Positions 37,057 to 50,082 of a DNA stretch of 64,000 bases are shown here, one piece after another. The notes beneath the pieces were generated by a model, which was given only the letters and a program-made list of their open reading frames with translations, had not been told where the DNA came from and ran no database searches. The position numbers and the translations under genes are program-made. The stretch is from positions 19,593,057 through 19,657,056 of the forward strand of contig CP141148.1 in assembly GCA_035235625.1 (NCBI GenBank), read 5' to 3'. Position 1 is the stretch's first letter; each line of letters opens with the position of its first letter. The stretch is from Saururus chinensis (lineage: Eukaryota; Streptophyta; Magnoliopsida; Piperales; Saururaceae).

Positions 37057-38563
37057 CTATGCAAATATATGGTCAAATAAACAAACAATGAAATGAAGAA
37101 TACAGTGGATGCTTTATACTTCACACACAACTCTAGAACTTGCTTTAAAGAACAATGGATAAAAATGGGAAATTTAAACAGATATCCATCCCCAATATGT
37201 CAATGAGTAAAAGCCACGAATGGACTCACTGATTCAGAAAATTCAGTTGTGATGCCTGTTTCAATCCTTTTGATAGCAAGTTGTACTTTCCAGTATTAGA
37301 TGTTCAAAAACTAATACTACAATATATTTTACACCACATGAGAGAAACATGTATCAAACACTAAAGGATGATAATGAAATGTCCACTTACTAATCATGAC
37401 ATCAAATCTCACAAAACCAATTTCCTTATGGTTAGTCAATGGACATTTCATTATCATCCTTTAAAGGCATCAAATGTCTCTTTTTTTATAAATAAATATA
37501 TTTATAAAACAAAAAACATGGAGAGTACAAAAGGAGAAAGAAGGCAGCAAATATCTTCCCATGCAAATATCTTTACTGTTGTTGTACCAGTGACTGGTCA
37601 ATGCCTTTTTTCATATAAAAATAATGTCAACAATAATCTTCATGACTTTAAGATTCAGCTAAGGTGCATGTCATGGGACCAAAAGTAACTCTCAGCTGTC
37701 ACGACTCACAAACTTGCAATAGTTAGACACTTTTTATAAAAACAGAAATTCAAGTTGCTTATTAACAAGTATTACATTATATAATATGTTATGATGCTTA
37801 TTAGAAAACCCAACAACAGGATAGAAGCGATTAAAAAAGAAATTAAATAATAAGTGGATCTAGATTGTAACCTTCAAAATTTAAGCAACACAACAAAAAA
37901 TTAAGATAGTAAACAAATAAACAAAACAAACTGTTTGATCATCAGGAGAAAAAGGAACCAATACCAAATATCTACCATTAACAATAGGGAAATTTTTCTT
38001 CACACCAAAAAGATAAGATATTTAAAAATGAAAATATCAGCTAACCTGTAAATTTCAAAATTGTTAAAGCCATAGCCTTGTTGCAGGAATGCTATAAATT
38101 TCTCCCAACACCAATAATATACAGACGTATTTACAAGTAACTCAATCGTGAAAAGGTCTAGTAATAAACCGTAAGTAATAAACCTTAAGTACACAACCAT
38201 GATAAATTATGCACGAAACAGAGCTGCAAAAAAATACAGAATTAAGTGTTGGCAAAAAAACACTAATCTATTAAATTAGTTGCGGAGGAAAGGTTAAGTT
38301 GGCTCAACTCATAAGAATTCAGAAGATAAAGAAAATTTCCAAGTGATGATTTACATAGCACAAAAGATATGGTTGAAAACAGAATAAGATGATTCATTAG
38401 CAAATCAATATTTCCTGAATGAAGAACCCAGTCTCAAGTTCCACCCTAAAAAATTGTACCAACACTAAGAGTTGAAAGATACAATTACAAGAGAATTAAA
38501 GAGAGCCAAAACCGTACTTATTGAAATGCCATACCAATAATACACCCACTGACGGGATAGTAC
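37057..38563 (-). other. Probable 5'UTR intron of the coiled-coil gene
   Basis: On the - strand a good donor CAG|GTACTATCC at 38563 and an acceptor at about 37057 border AT-rich, non-coding sequence. Confidence 0.45.
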
Positions 38564-38960
38564 CTGAAACAGCCGTCACGGGAGTACGTTCAAATTTGTG
38601 CGAGCGGCCAAATTCGAACTTCTGAAACTAGGTTCGGTCCCGTGCGCATCACGAACCCGACGGAAGTAATGACCACATTACCGAAGAAGATCATGAAACA
38701 GTAGCCTAGGAAGTAGGATAAGGGCTCAAACCAAAATGTGGCTCTTGAGAAAGATCCTGAGGAGGGAGATGAAGTTGAGAATAGCGGGGGGTGGGTGAGT
38801 GACTGGGTGGTGGTGAACTGACGATGGACGGTGCTGGAGTTGGTAGCGGAGCGTAGGGAAGTTGAGGAAGAAGATTATGAGGACGAGGGAGACAAAGAGG
38901 GAGATTCTTGCCCTAGCCAGCCCCCCACCCAAGTTTAAAACTTCAAATTTTGATAGTTGA
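38564..38960 (-). other. Probable 5'UTR exon 1 of the coiled-coil gene
   Basis: More GC-rich than its surroundings and ends in a canonical donor. The 83-codon frame inside (38726-38977) has no family match. Transcription start would lie near 38.9-39.0 kb. Confidence 0.4.
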
Positions 38961-39370
38961 CTTTGTGTGGAGCCCACTTGTTGCTTTTTTTTTGTTTTGA
39001 TATTTTTGTTATGTCACTATCTGCTAGAAAGAGGATCATCGTAACTAGATCTAACAATTCCATTCCAAAGGTTTCCCATTTCACATGTCTTTTCTTAAGG
39101 TTTCCTGTTTTACTTGGTTCTATATTTTAGTTATGGTAGTCATAACATCATTGCTATGGAGAAATCTCCCGCCAATGCTTTATGGAGTCATCCCCTTAAT
39201 AATCAGTGGATATTTACCATTTATATATAAGTGAGGTAGGTTGGCTAAATTGAGAGGTGACAAACTCCTCATCCAAATATTTTTTTACAAAGTGAATTTC
39301 AATTCCCACAAGAGTTTCTTGTGAGAGCCATGACATCAAGATCAAAATCCGATGACGTATACTATTTAAG

Positions 39371-40554
39371 GGGTCTGATAAGTATAATTTATACGTTATT
39401 TTACCCTTAATTATTTTATTTTTTTAGTCTCATTTAAGAGTTAATATAGGTTAAATAATTAGAAATTAAATTTAATTAGGTTAGAAAAAGCTTCCATGAT
39501 GATTTGAATTAAATTGGCTTATTTTGCAGATTCTTTATTGGCATTTGAACGGGGCCACTTACCGTTCGATCGGTATGACGTAATTTTGAAGAAAAACTCA
39601 GTATAAGCGTTCGAACGGGCATGTAGGGCGTTCGAACGGCATAACGTGCAGTTTTTTAGTTTTAGCCAAATTTCAATCCTTTTCATATTGGACTTCTTCC
39701 TATGGATCTTATGCCTATAAGAAAATATATTTGGCTCGAAATTGGGGGATTCCAGTAGATTTTCTGAAGAGAAAAAGAAAGAAGAAGATGAAAGAGAACT
39801 AAAAGCTTTCAATGGAGATTCAAATACTTTCTTCTACAATGGAAGGCTAGACTATTCTTTTACTTAAGAGTTGATGAAGCTATAGATAAGTTTCAATTTC
39901 TTTTCTTTTTAATTTAGATCTCAGTTGTGAATGATGACAATTGTATAATATGGATTTTCTTTTTAATGGAAGAACTTTTAATGTTTATTCAAGTCTATGT
40001 TGATTTATTGTCTTGTAGATGATAGATTGATGTAGTTTTGATATTTGCATTAATTCTAATTTCTGTGATTTAGATGAGATGTTCATACAATAGTTTTAAT
40101 GTTCATATAATTAATGACTTGGATGAGTTATACTAAGATTAGATGGGTCATGCCTATAGCTAGTTTAGTGTAGATGATCCGTGCTATTGTCGAAGATAGT
40201 TCATGCCATGAAATTTAATTAATGATTCTTTATGAAGTAATTCTAGCTTGTAGCTGAGAATACTTGTTCATATTCACACTAGATTTAGATTAAAAGTTAA
40301 GGAATTGTTATGGTTCTATAGTGGATTCGATTTCCTAAGTAAATTCCATTATATTAATCTCTTATTTTTAAACTAGTCAATTTCTTTTCTTTACTTAATT
40401 AAAGTTTAAGTTTGTTTTAGTTTTCAATCAGCAAATTCCTCTTTAGATTTAGTGATAATTCATCCGTCCTTGAGGTTCGACAACCCTTAAATATTTATCC
40501 TAGTACAATTACCTTGTACACTTGCAAAGAGTTTAATTATAAACGATCAGAGTC
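39371..40554. mobile_element. Solo LTR, 1174 bp, near-perfect TSD
   Basis: The LTR at 39376-40549 starts TGATAAGTATAATTTATACG and ends AAACGATCA, flanked by GGGTC (39371-39375) and GAGTC (40550-40554), one transition apart. Its end has TCCTTGAGGTTCGACAACCC and CCTTGTACACTTGCAAAG, typical of LTR ends in plant gypsy elements. No internal domain remains. Confidence 0.7.
39540..39650. repeat. Cluster of TTCGAACG palindromes in LTR
   Basis: CATTTGAACGG, CGTTCGATCGG, GCGTTCGAACGGG and GCGTTCGAACGGC occur within about 110 bp, near the likely promoter region of the LTR. Confidence 0.6.
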
Positions 40555-40910
40555 CCATTCCCTTGAGTAGTTAACATGCGTTAGATTGAAATCCGAAAGT
40601 TGTAGATTTATCAGCTCAAGCAAAACCTTTTTATCTAGTACTTTAAAACAAAATAGAAGGCTGACACTTACAAATTTCATCCCTAGTCTAGAGGAAAATA
40701 TAATGAGCTCTTACTTACACTTGATTGCATAAGCTAGGGCATCGCAAGTTATCATATCTAAATCCAATGATTCAAATTATCTAAGGCTACCTGCCCCTTG
40801 AGTAGCAAAGACTGTTAGATTGAAATTTGAAGGCTCAAGATGCACTGGCTCACGCAATTGTGCGTAAGTGGTGCTCATAATAATGAGCCTCTAGTTTAAA
40901 ATGAATTATC
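40553..40910. repeat. Two diverged copies of an ~230-bp sequence
   Basis: CCCTTGAGTAG...GTTAGATTGAAATCCGAAAG at about 40562 is echoed by CCCTTGAGTAG...GTTAGATTGAAATTTGAAGG at about 40797, each followed by TCAAGC/TCACGC and AATGAGC motifs. Likely internal retrotransposon sequence. Confidence 0.5.
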
Positions 40911-41133
40911 AAGATCAATGCATATAGATAAAATCAGTTGATGAGAACAATTTGATATTGATCAATGCATATAACAAACAAGTCATGCTTAGAATTTGTA
41001 TCAACTACCCAACACAACAAGATCAAAAATGCGGTGCAAAATTATTTGATCCTTAGAAGTATTATCAAAAGAGGAGAAATACACATCATGTTTGTCAATT
41101 TTGGTCACACCCATTTTTCAACACCTTGAGTAG

Positions 41134-41337
41134 TACTCTCTTCATCCCATATTAATAGCTACATTTGAAGAAATAGTGGTTTTTATTAAATGGTGAAACT
41201 TACATCTAAGCGAAAAAAAATAAGCTTATGATACTTCTTTATAAGTACCCAACTACTTAAATTTAACAAAATAGAGCTATTAATGTGGAACAAACTTTTT
41301 GGTCAAATGGAGTTATTAATGTAGGACGTAGGGAGTA
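41134..41337. mobile_element. Stowaway-type MITE, ~200 bp, TA TSD
   Basis: The element 41136-41335 starts CTCTCTTCATCCCATATTAATAGCT and ends in the inverse, AGTTATTAATGTAGGACGTAGGGAG, between TA dinucleotides. The CTCCCTCCGTCCC-like ends and TA target are characteristic of Stowaway (Tc1/mariner) MITEs. Confidence 0.85.
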
Positions 41338-42223
41338 ATAGTAAAGGAAAATAAATGTGTTAGCAAATCTCATGGCAAAATCTCAATTCTAAGTTAGGAA
41401 ATTATGATGTAAGAATTGTCTTTGATTGACAACTTGAGTTATTAATGTATATATTAGCTTCGATGTTAATCATTGAAGTATGAAAGTCTTGAACATTTAA
41501 GTCACTTTGAAGCCATATGGATGTCTTGAACAAGTTTCATGAAATTCAAAAATAATTAGCATATTATGTATAATACCCTAAAAATTCATTCACATTTTCT
41601 TTCTATGTTTATGTCACGCCCGGGGTTTTTTCATACATTCACTTTAAATTTTTTCTAAAATATCTTTTTTTGAAAACAACTTTTGTAAATTAATTCATTA
41701 TACATCAAAACTAAAATTATCAGGCATGACCCAAAAAGAAAACATATAAGGAAAACTCACCATGGCCATGGTCTTTAAAAACAAATACATCTCAGGCCTT
41801 TCTGAGTACAAGTTCTTCAAGAGTCTGTGTTCTGATTCATATATAGATACACAAGTCCAGAAAAATAATGCATTTCTCTTACTTTAATTGATACATGAGA
41901 TAGTGGCACTAAAATCTACATAGCCTCACTACGATTTCGGTGCACTCCATGTCGAGGATAAGATAGTCCACCATGGGGAAAAGTCTAGACTAAGAAGCTA
42001 TCGAACAACCTGCAAAAGCCTCCGAACGAAGGGGCTAAAAAGATAGGATGAGTATTTTCATACTCAGTAGGAAAATACCCAATAGGGGAAAAATAAGTCA
42101 ATGAACTTCATAAGCTCATACAAATGCATTCATGCAATCACGCATGAAGCAAGAAATACAAACAATATAAATAATGAATCTTACATACATACAGTCATAC
42201 TGACTAAACTTACACTTACTATT

Positions 42224-42320
42224 GTAGCATACTCTTACACTTACACTTATGCTTACGCTTACACTTACACTTACGCTTATGCTTACACTTACACTCGTAT
42301 ACTTACACTTACAACACACA
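42224..42320. repeat. (TTACAC)n-type hexanucleotide array
   Basis: About 90 bp of CTTACA/CTTACG/CTTATG variants. It is responsible for the short tyrosine/threonine-rich and serine/valine-rich frames on the two strands. Confidence 0.85.
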
Positions 42321-42707
42321 TACTCTTACGACCTAATTCATATGAACTTACTCATATGACCATACTCGTACAATCTTACTCATCAACTTACTCTTACTGT
42401 CTTCCATAGAAGCTCACACTTACTCTGGATCTTACACGTACAACTTACTTAAAATCTGAAACCTACCACTTACTCTTATGATCGTACATATACAACTGAC
42501 AACTGAAGCTCATTACAATTAATAAGCTCCAGCATCGGAAAGGAAGGGAATGCCACTGGGGCATCACCTTAACCTTCGAGGAGCAACTAGACACCAAGGA
42601 CTTTTCCGAAGGCAAGGCACACCTATGCTCATGGGGCACAGGATCAAACAGGCAAGAGCAGGTCCATGATACTGCTTACCTAAGCGCGCAAATGCCCACT
42701 CTCTGGG

Positions 42708-42890
42708 GCCATACAGTGCCAACAAGGGCCATATAGTGCCAACTAACGGCAGAAAAACATACAATGCCACTCTTGGGCAGGAATCATACAGTGCCTCTCT
42801 TGGGCAGAACATACAGTGCCATCTATAGGCAGAAAACATACAGAGCCCACAAAGGGCGAAAACTTATAGCGCTCTCAATAGAGCATCAAA
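42708..42890. repeat. ~25-bp CATACAGTGCC repeat, six to seven copies
   Basis: CATA(C/T)A(G/A)TGCC...GGGCAGAAA recurs with slight length changes. The frames on both strands here are repeat-derived. Confidence 0.8.
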
Positions 42891-44361
42891 CGTCTAGGCC
42901 AAAATATAGCACCATGACCAAATCCCATAGGATAAGACCATGGCTAGACCAGGAAGGACGCTCAGTCGATTACCTATCAGCTGGCACAAAAATGGAACTT
43001 AATCTGTCGAAACCCTCAGTCTCAAACTCACAACGTTATCAAATTAGGGTTACTTACCATTCAAGTTTATATTAGATAACTTATGCATGTACAATTATGC
43101 TCGAAACGACTACCATCTTACATTCTTCAGCCAACAAGGCTAGAAATACACTCATACAGAATTTCCAATCCCCAAGGGTAGCATTCTTTACTTAACTCAT
43201 CCCCCACCCTTACACTTACAACCTTACCAATCTCTACATAGTCCTACTTGTTGAACTCGAATTCCATACCCACACTCTTACCATCAAATACTTACAGTTT
43301 TACATCTTACACCATTCGCCTAAAAACCAAACTGTATTTCTCAAACTCCTTGAGTGGAAACTCTTAGACCTAAGTCCCGTCATCAAACCCTTACTAATTC
43401 ATTACAAATTATTCTTTTATTACAATTCATATTACATACATTAGGCATGTACAATTATGTCATTAGCTCTTACTAACTCACAATCCCCCAAGATGTTCTG
43501 AACCTTAAGTCTTCTAAATCCTTACATCCCTGGAGTCTTTAGCTCGTTGCTCCAATATACCATCAAACTCAATCCAAACCAATTCCCCAATCTCATCAAG
43601 TCCAACCTTTGCCTGTCCATTTTTCTTCTTTCCTTGCCTGACATACAGTTACCGTTTCCACGTCATAGACTATGAAGTATCCTTTGCCAAACTTACAATC
43701 AAACACTCCCACTTGTGCCCATTGAGCACATACTACCAGCCCATAGCAAAGATCACATGATCTGGTCACATACATACAATTCATAGACACTTACTACTTA
43801 CCCTTAGTCTTCACTAACATATGCACAATTCACATACAAACAACATGCTTATATAATCAACATAATCATGCAGAACATTAAATTATAAACTCCTAGCATG
43901 CTACTATACAATTAAAACATGCTATAATGAAATTACGAGTTCAAGGTCCCCTACCTCATAATCCACAAGAGTTTGATGGCGAGCAAACGACAGTGGCAGC
44001 ATTGATAGCAGAATAGGCGGCCAAAAATATCACACTGAGAGAGTGGTTGTTGTCCCGAGGATTTTCAAAGATGCTGAAATTAATCTCGATAAGGTTAGAT
44101 TAATTGCACTCAAAGTATAAGACTGGTTGCACTAGGGCAACCGAACACAAGGTTGTGCCACTAAGGATGACAAAAGCGACACAGAATAGGAGGTGACTAA
44201 TTGGAAATCGTTCATAGAAGGGGTGAGGTTCGCCAGCAGTGGTCCCCTAAACAAACTTGAGAGCATTAGCATCGGAGAGTGTGACCGACAAAGGTGGCGA
44301 CAATTCTAAATGCTACCCCCAACCAAAACATCATTCAGACTATCGTGCATCAAGCACGGCT

Positions 44362-47300
44362 TATGGTGTAATATCCCTAATTTTCCTAGGTTTCAAAAAT
44401 TAAATACGTGGAAAATAGGGTGTTTGACCTATTGACATTCTTAGTAAAATAACTTCCTCCCTAGATAGAATTTGTGGCTGAAATAATTCTATTAGAAAGT
44501 AGATAGATAGAGCTTCGAATCGCCACTAAGAACGCATGAATCGGAGTTCGGATGAGGGAGATACGACTATTCGAAGTTGAGTATATTGCATTAGACCCGT
44601 TTACCCATTTAGACTGTATTTGGCCTGTTTAAGTCATTTTGCGGGCCCAATTATTTATAATTCTAAAATTAATTTTTAAGGTCCTTATTAGGTGGCCTAA
44701 TTGGGGAGGATTACCCAACTTCTTAGGGGATTAGGAATCCTAATCCCCATGCTTATAAAAAGGCTTTTAAGGGCACAATTAAGGGGGATTGTTTTTGGGT
44801 TGAGGAAAGAGAGAGGGCATAGAAGGTTGCCGAGGGAATTTTCTGGCAAGGCTTTAGCAGCGGTGGATTGACGTCAACTCAACCACAGAGGTAGGATTTA
44901 GATTTTGATCGATCTTGTTATCTAACTAAATAAAAATTATAGTAGTTTTTGCAAATAATAGTGTTTTCTACAAATACTGTTCACGTAATTATGTGAACAA
45001 TATTTTGTTTTTTCAGTCGCCAGAATAGCCATCCAAAAGGGGCCGCACTGGCTGTGGCGGCTTTGACCATGGTGGTCCTAGCCTTGGCCGCAACGGCTTG
45101 TATTTGGCGGCCTTGGTGGCGACAGATTGGCTGCCGCAGACGTCGGGTCATCTCAAAAAAAAAAGGAGAACTTGCGGCGGCGAAGCGCAACCGCCGGCCA
45201 AAGGATGGACTAGGGCTGCCAAAATCGCCAGATGATGACGATCCAGTCAAGTCTAGTTCATCGGCTGCCTATAGCGGCCTACCGTCACGAGGCCTCCGCC
45301 ATTCTTTAAAAAAAAGAGACGTTTTTGGTGGCCGCCGGACGGCCACGGAGAGGCAGCCGGCCTAGGCTTAACAGGATCGCCGCCTAGCAGCCATCTGGTG
45401 GAGCCCAGACTGCCACCTTGTCATGGTGGCCAGCGGCTGCACTACCAGAGGCATTTCCGCCTCTGGCCGGACGCGGGGGAAGACCACCTGAACCAAACCC
45501 GGTCCAGTTTTAAAAAAAAGAAAGAAAATAAGGGTCGAATCGGGTCCGGTTTAGGGGGATAAAATTGTCAAAAAATTTCTGGAAAATTCCTATTGGACCT
45601 TGACAAGTGTGGGAGTATTCTTAGAAAGTTTCAGGCTTGGGAAAAATTCTGGAGACTATAAAATGACTATTTTACCCTTACAGTTAAATCATTGTATGAT
45701 ATTCACTTACCCAACTTAGGGGCTTTGGTTCAATGAACTATGAGTGATCTAAAAAATTGGAAAAATTCTCAGTGAGAGTTTAATGGGTAAACTAAGTATA
45801 TGCTAAACCTCATGGTGAGGAAAAATTCCAATGAGTAGGTAATTAACCGTCTTGCCCTTAGGGTTAATTATAAATAGTTAAGTTAACCAAGGTTGGTTCA
45901 AGGGGTTCATGACCCCGTCACACGCTAAGAAAATTACACGGAGTCCATGAAATCTAATAGTACCCTTGAGTACAATTTTGGACCTATTGGATGTCACTAA
46001 GGCCTTGCACTAAATAACAAAAATACCCTTATGAGTGGACCGGCCCGCATTTATGTGAGTGTTATTAATAGGCCAATGTGATACTGAAGCCGTTTGAGAG
46101 GTTAAACACTTACACAAGAGTAGAGAGTACCGTATTCAATATTGGATAATTATCTTAATGCCCTCAGGTGCATTATGATGAGTTTTTTTCTATGAGATTT
46201 AATAAGTTAACCCAAGGATGGTTAGGGCACGAGAGCTCGAGTAATTATAATATCATTATTGAATTTGATTATTGATATTATGATCTACTTAGACCTTTGT
46301 GGTTCTAATTGTTTATGTTATTCTTTATTTTAATTTTTGATATTGATGTTGTGATAGTAACTTATCACTAGTTGAAGATTATTGAAAGAATAATTGTTTG
46401 GGTGGATAGCTTTGGATTGGGCGAGAACACCTAATTAAGATAAAGACTAAAATACCTCAAAGGGGTTTGGGACTTGTTCATACAGTGAACAAAGCCTTTG
46501 ACCTGACGATAAGCCTTGGTTGATGAACCGATGACAGTTTTGAGTTTTGAACCCTAGTCTATAAGGGACTAATAGGGTTTGGGATAGTCATTCGGAATCC
46601 TGGCTTATAGATGAGCAAGATAGGGTTCAGAATGATTTCCTGAGTTTTAGCTCTATTGAGGAGCTGCTGATTTGACCGTGTAGTTGCACCTCCCCATTGG
46701 AGGGAGCTCTGCGTGAGCCGGGATCACCACAGATCTATTGAGGATCTTTTAGTGCACACGCAATTGGATTAGTTGACAATTTGCTTGGTTGGCTTTTCCC
46801 GCCACTTCTGCTCAGGTGCAGTTGTGGGCCATGCCCTTCCACTCCGGTCAGGTCCTTCATGGGCTAGGAGGGGTGATGGTACTTTCTGGTGGATTCCAGG
46901 GGCCTAATGGATTCTAGGGTGTTTCGTTATCATTTGTCACTTAGGTTGACATCTTATGAGTCTATCTATCATTGGGATTAGACAGGGATATTAATTATCG
47001 AACAATGGTTCGAGAGATAATTAATAACATTGATTGATATTGCTTGATTAATTAAAACAAGTGGAATGATTAAAGGACTTGCATAAAATATAGGTTGCTT
47101 GAAAATACTTAAGCATTGCATGTATGATTCTATGCTTCTTAGTATAGTGTAGTATTAGGAAGAACTACGTCAGGATCCGATCTTTTTGGAAACATTGGAG
47201 ATGTTGTTTGATGAGTATGTAGGCAACTAACATCGGGTGATGTTGGCCCGATCCAAAAAATATTAAATAATACTTTTGTTCTTTTGAATGCTCCTCCAAG

Positions 47301-47725
47301 GGGAGGAGATGTTTTGTTTCCTGTTTGGTCTTGTTTACTTGCAAGTTCTTTAGATGGGGACATTGCGAGATCGGGACATTGGTGGGCATTTGAGGACGAC
47401 GTTGCATTAGTGGGATCTAGTTTCTTACTTTTGCAATCGTGTAAGTAATTGTAATTATTGGCGTGAGAGCCAACTTTACTTGGTTATTTATTTTCGAAAA
47501 GATGACAGACTTGTACTTGGAGGGTTAACCTGCTATTTACGGAATTTGACATGTATAATAATATCATATGTTTTGATATTAGTATTTGTGAACCCCAGTT
47601 ATCACGACCTGGATATTTAATCGGATGATTTGTTTTGTGTTTAAGAAAGAAAAAAAATTTATCGTGATTTATCGCATGTCCTTTATTTTGAAAAGGGTTT
47701 TAAAAATCCGGGCCGTGACATACGG
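44362..47725 (+). mobile_element. Nested 3.35-kb LTR-like unit (copy A)
   Basis: The unit 44367-47720 starts TGTAATATCCCTAATTTTCC and ends CCGGGCCGTGACA, between TATGG (44362-44366) and TACGG (47721-47725), one transition apart. An inverted, diverged full-length copy lies at 56226-59611. TATAAAAA at 44754-44761 suggests + transcription. There are no gag or pol motifs; the frames at 44981-45365 and 47139-47407 fall in homologous sequence of both copies but look like shadows. Best read as a long solo LTR. Confidence 0.75.
44754..44761 (+). promoter_or_regulatory. TATA box of copy A
   Basis: TATAAAAA about 390 bp from the unit start, conserved as TATAAAAGG at the equivalent place on the - strand of copy B (59214-59222). 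Confidence 0.6.
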
Positions 47726-49315
47726 TAGAGGATATGGGCACAACATCAGTCAAGCCTTCGATGGGCTGAGTCTAATGGCTTACAATAATACTTCCCCTTT
47801 GAAGAATCAGAATTCGAGAACTCTTTCTAGTAGGTTTTGGGTCTTGTGTAACATGAAGTGGGGGTTAGAGCTGGAATTAGGCCAGAATTATTGGCCCTTG
47901 CTGTCATTGGGCTGGGGCAAAGCCCACGTCAGTAGGACATGCGGCCTAGGTCTGTGCAATAACAAGGTGGACACATTGTCTTGGGTTGGAGCGGGGCCCA
48001 ATAGCGGCAGTTAGAGACGTACCCCAAAGTTTAGGGGCATCTGGTGTGTGTAGAAGACTGTAGAGGAGACCGGGAGCAATGACCCCTTGCCCTTATTGGG
48101 TTAAGCTGGTTTCTGTAGTTGTCTATAGCAAAATAGCTTAGCAGAGCATTGAAGAAACCCGATTTAGCCGGGGCAACAGTGTGCCAAGTTGGGGTGGCAA
48201 ACATGCATCGCTGGGCCATGAATGGCCAGATGGGGCCCGGGCTAGACTTGGGAGAAGACAGGACCCGACAGTCGCTGAATAGGGGCAAGTCCAGTGGGCA
48301 TTGGCCAAATATCATTTGACGTCCGACTGTGGAGGATGGACACAGCCCGAGAAAAAGTGCAACTTTGCTCTAATGCGGGCCGGCCAATTAAACGAATCAA
48401 GACCAATTGATGTAGGCGGCAATCCGAAGGCTGATGAGTAGGTCGTAGCTGACCGTGAAAATAACGACAAAAAATTACAAAAGACATTTTGACCGGATTG
48501 GAATTGGGTAGAGGAGGGAATCTAAGAAGAAACACTGATTCAAGCCTATAGTTGGCCAGGGGCGGCCTTGCCGTCACTTGTCTGCAATAGGCCAAAGGCC
48601 AACCAGTGGCGGCCAACATAAAAAATAAAAGACAGCCAATAAAAAAAAAGGGAAATTTTGTTTCTGTCCCAACTGGAGTAGGGCAGAGAATGGAGGAAAG
48701 CGGCGGCTGGTGCGGAAGCCCTGCCGTCACCAGGATGGGGGAGAGCTAAAGGACAGTTGCCATGGCTGGCCACCTGCTACAGAGCCGACAGCCGCAACAC
48801 AGTGACAGAACAAATAAAAAAAAGGAAAACAATGATCCATCTAGATTGGAACATGGCGGAAGGGTCGTGGCTGGGGAAGCGGCAGTTTGGGCTGGGGGTG
48901 GTGGCCTTGTTAGCGTCGGGCCGGAAAAGAGCTCGAGGCCCAGAGGCGGTGGCCGGTGACCAACGGAACACCCACAGGTTGCAGTGAACAGAAAACCGAA
49001 AAAATAGAGAGAATAGTTTTTACCTCAAAGCGGCGAAGCGGGGGAGGGGAGGCCGGGATGCTGGTGGCTGAAGGTCACTCTTGTTGGGGCAGGATCTTGG
49101 TGGTGGACTGGCGGCCATGCAGCCTGCAGCAGCGGTGAATCGGAGCAAAATTCCACAATCAGTCTCTCCAACAGAAACGAAAAGAGGAAGAGGGGCAGAG
49201 GTGGCCGGCGGGGCTAGGCTAGGGAGGCGGCGGTGGCACCTTCGCCCTCACATAGTAAAGGGGCCCTTAGCAGTTCATTATGTGGGTCGGGCGTGTGCCT
49301 CAGCTCGCCCGATCT

Positions 49316-49316
<1 letters not shown>

Positions 49317-49401
<85 letters not shown>
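49317..49401. repeat. (TA)n microsatellite, ~85 bp
   Basis: Nearly uninterrupted TA repeat with one TTTA break. It produces artefact frames of alternating tyrosine and isoleucine on both strands. Confidence 0.95.
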
Positions 49402-49404
<3 letters not shown>

Positions 49405-49665
49405 TTATATTTTTTCCCATCTCTTCCCTTCTTCTCATTTCTGTTCTCCCGCGTCCCGTCTGATTTTCGCATCGAAAATTTCTATCATACATCGAGGCCT
49501 ATGACCCACGACTAAACATTACTCCCGACTCTTACGGTCACTAATATTACGAATACAGATACGCCGAAGTGTCAAATTTATTCATCGAAAATATGAGCAG
49601 AAAACTATAGATTATTACAAAAATATGCAGAAAAATTACAGAAAAATCGGGGATGTTACAGTTTA

Positions 49666-50082
49666 AACTTTATGTGTAGAAATTAAGTCAACAAGTTAAA
49701 CATGACCATGATAGAGCACAAACTTTACCCCTTAACCATCAGGGGGTGGAACTTTCTTGTTAAGAGGGGAGTGCAAAGGTGAGCAGTCAACTCACTATAG
49801 TTTACTCACTATGTGAGTTTAATACCCTTCAATTCTACGAGGGCCACCTTAGTAACTCTAGCCCAAAACTAACGAATATGGAGAGCTATAAGTCATAGCC
49901 TCTTGTGAATGAATTAGTATGCTACTAACAACAAAAATCACAACAATCACACAAACAAAATCACACATGAGTTTTTTTAGCATGGAAACTTAAATGGGAA
50001 CCCACACAATCTATCCACTAGCTGAAATAAATGCACTAGAAAATATGAGTTTTACAAAGACTAAATTTTGTTAATAACCTTA
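49666..50082. other. No gene; LTR-retrotransposon-like leader sequence
   Basis: Contains AGCATGGAAACTTAAATGGGAACCC-like text resembling sequence near 32.2 kb (GCAGAAACCCTTAATGAGG). It may be a copia internal fragment. No coding sequence. Confidence 0.3.

Larger units (their letters stand above)
41607..49665 (-). mobile_element. Long LTR-like unit with TSD GTTTA, split by a nested unit
   Basis: The unit 41612-49660 reads TGTCACGCCCGGGG ... GGGGATGTTACA on the + strand, with perfect 5-bp repeats GTTTA at 41607-41611 and 49661-49665. Removing the nested 44367-47720 unit leaves about 4.7 kb. No gag or pol motifs appear, so it is either a very long solo LTR or a large non-coding derivative. The GC-rich interior (48.0-49.3 kb) has overlapping frames on both strands without recognisable domains. 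Orientation - is inferred from TGTAACATCCC at the right end, as in the nested unit. Confidence 0.7.

Noticed and set aside
42224-42320. Interstitial telomere repeat
   Set aside because: The unit is TTACAC-like, not the plant telomere TTTAGGG.
42116-42409. Tyrosine/threonine-rich and serine/valine-rich frames
   Set aside because: Hexanucleotide repeat translated on both strands.
47139-47407. Two - strand frames that resemble a frame at 56532-56762
   Set aside because: Similarity arises because copies A and B of the LTR-like unit are homologous DNA; no domain and no sign of codon-level constraint by eye.
48031-48770. Possible GC-rich gene on the - strand (162 codons)
   Set aside because: Lies in the gene-less GC-rich part of the outer LTR-like unit, overlaps equally long frames on both strands, and shows no family motifs or splice structure.
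49278-49515. Overlapping frames of alternating tyrosine and isoleucine
   Set aside because: They translate the (TA)n microsatellite in every frame.
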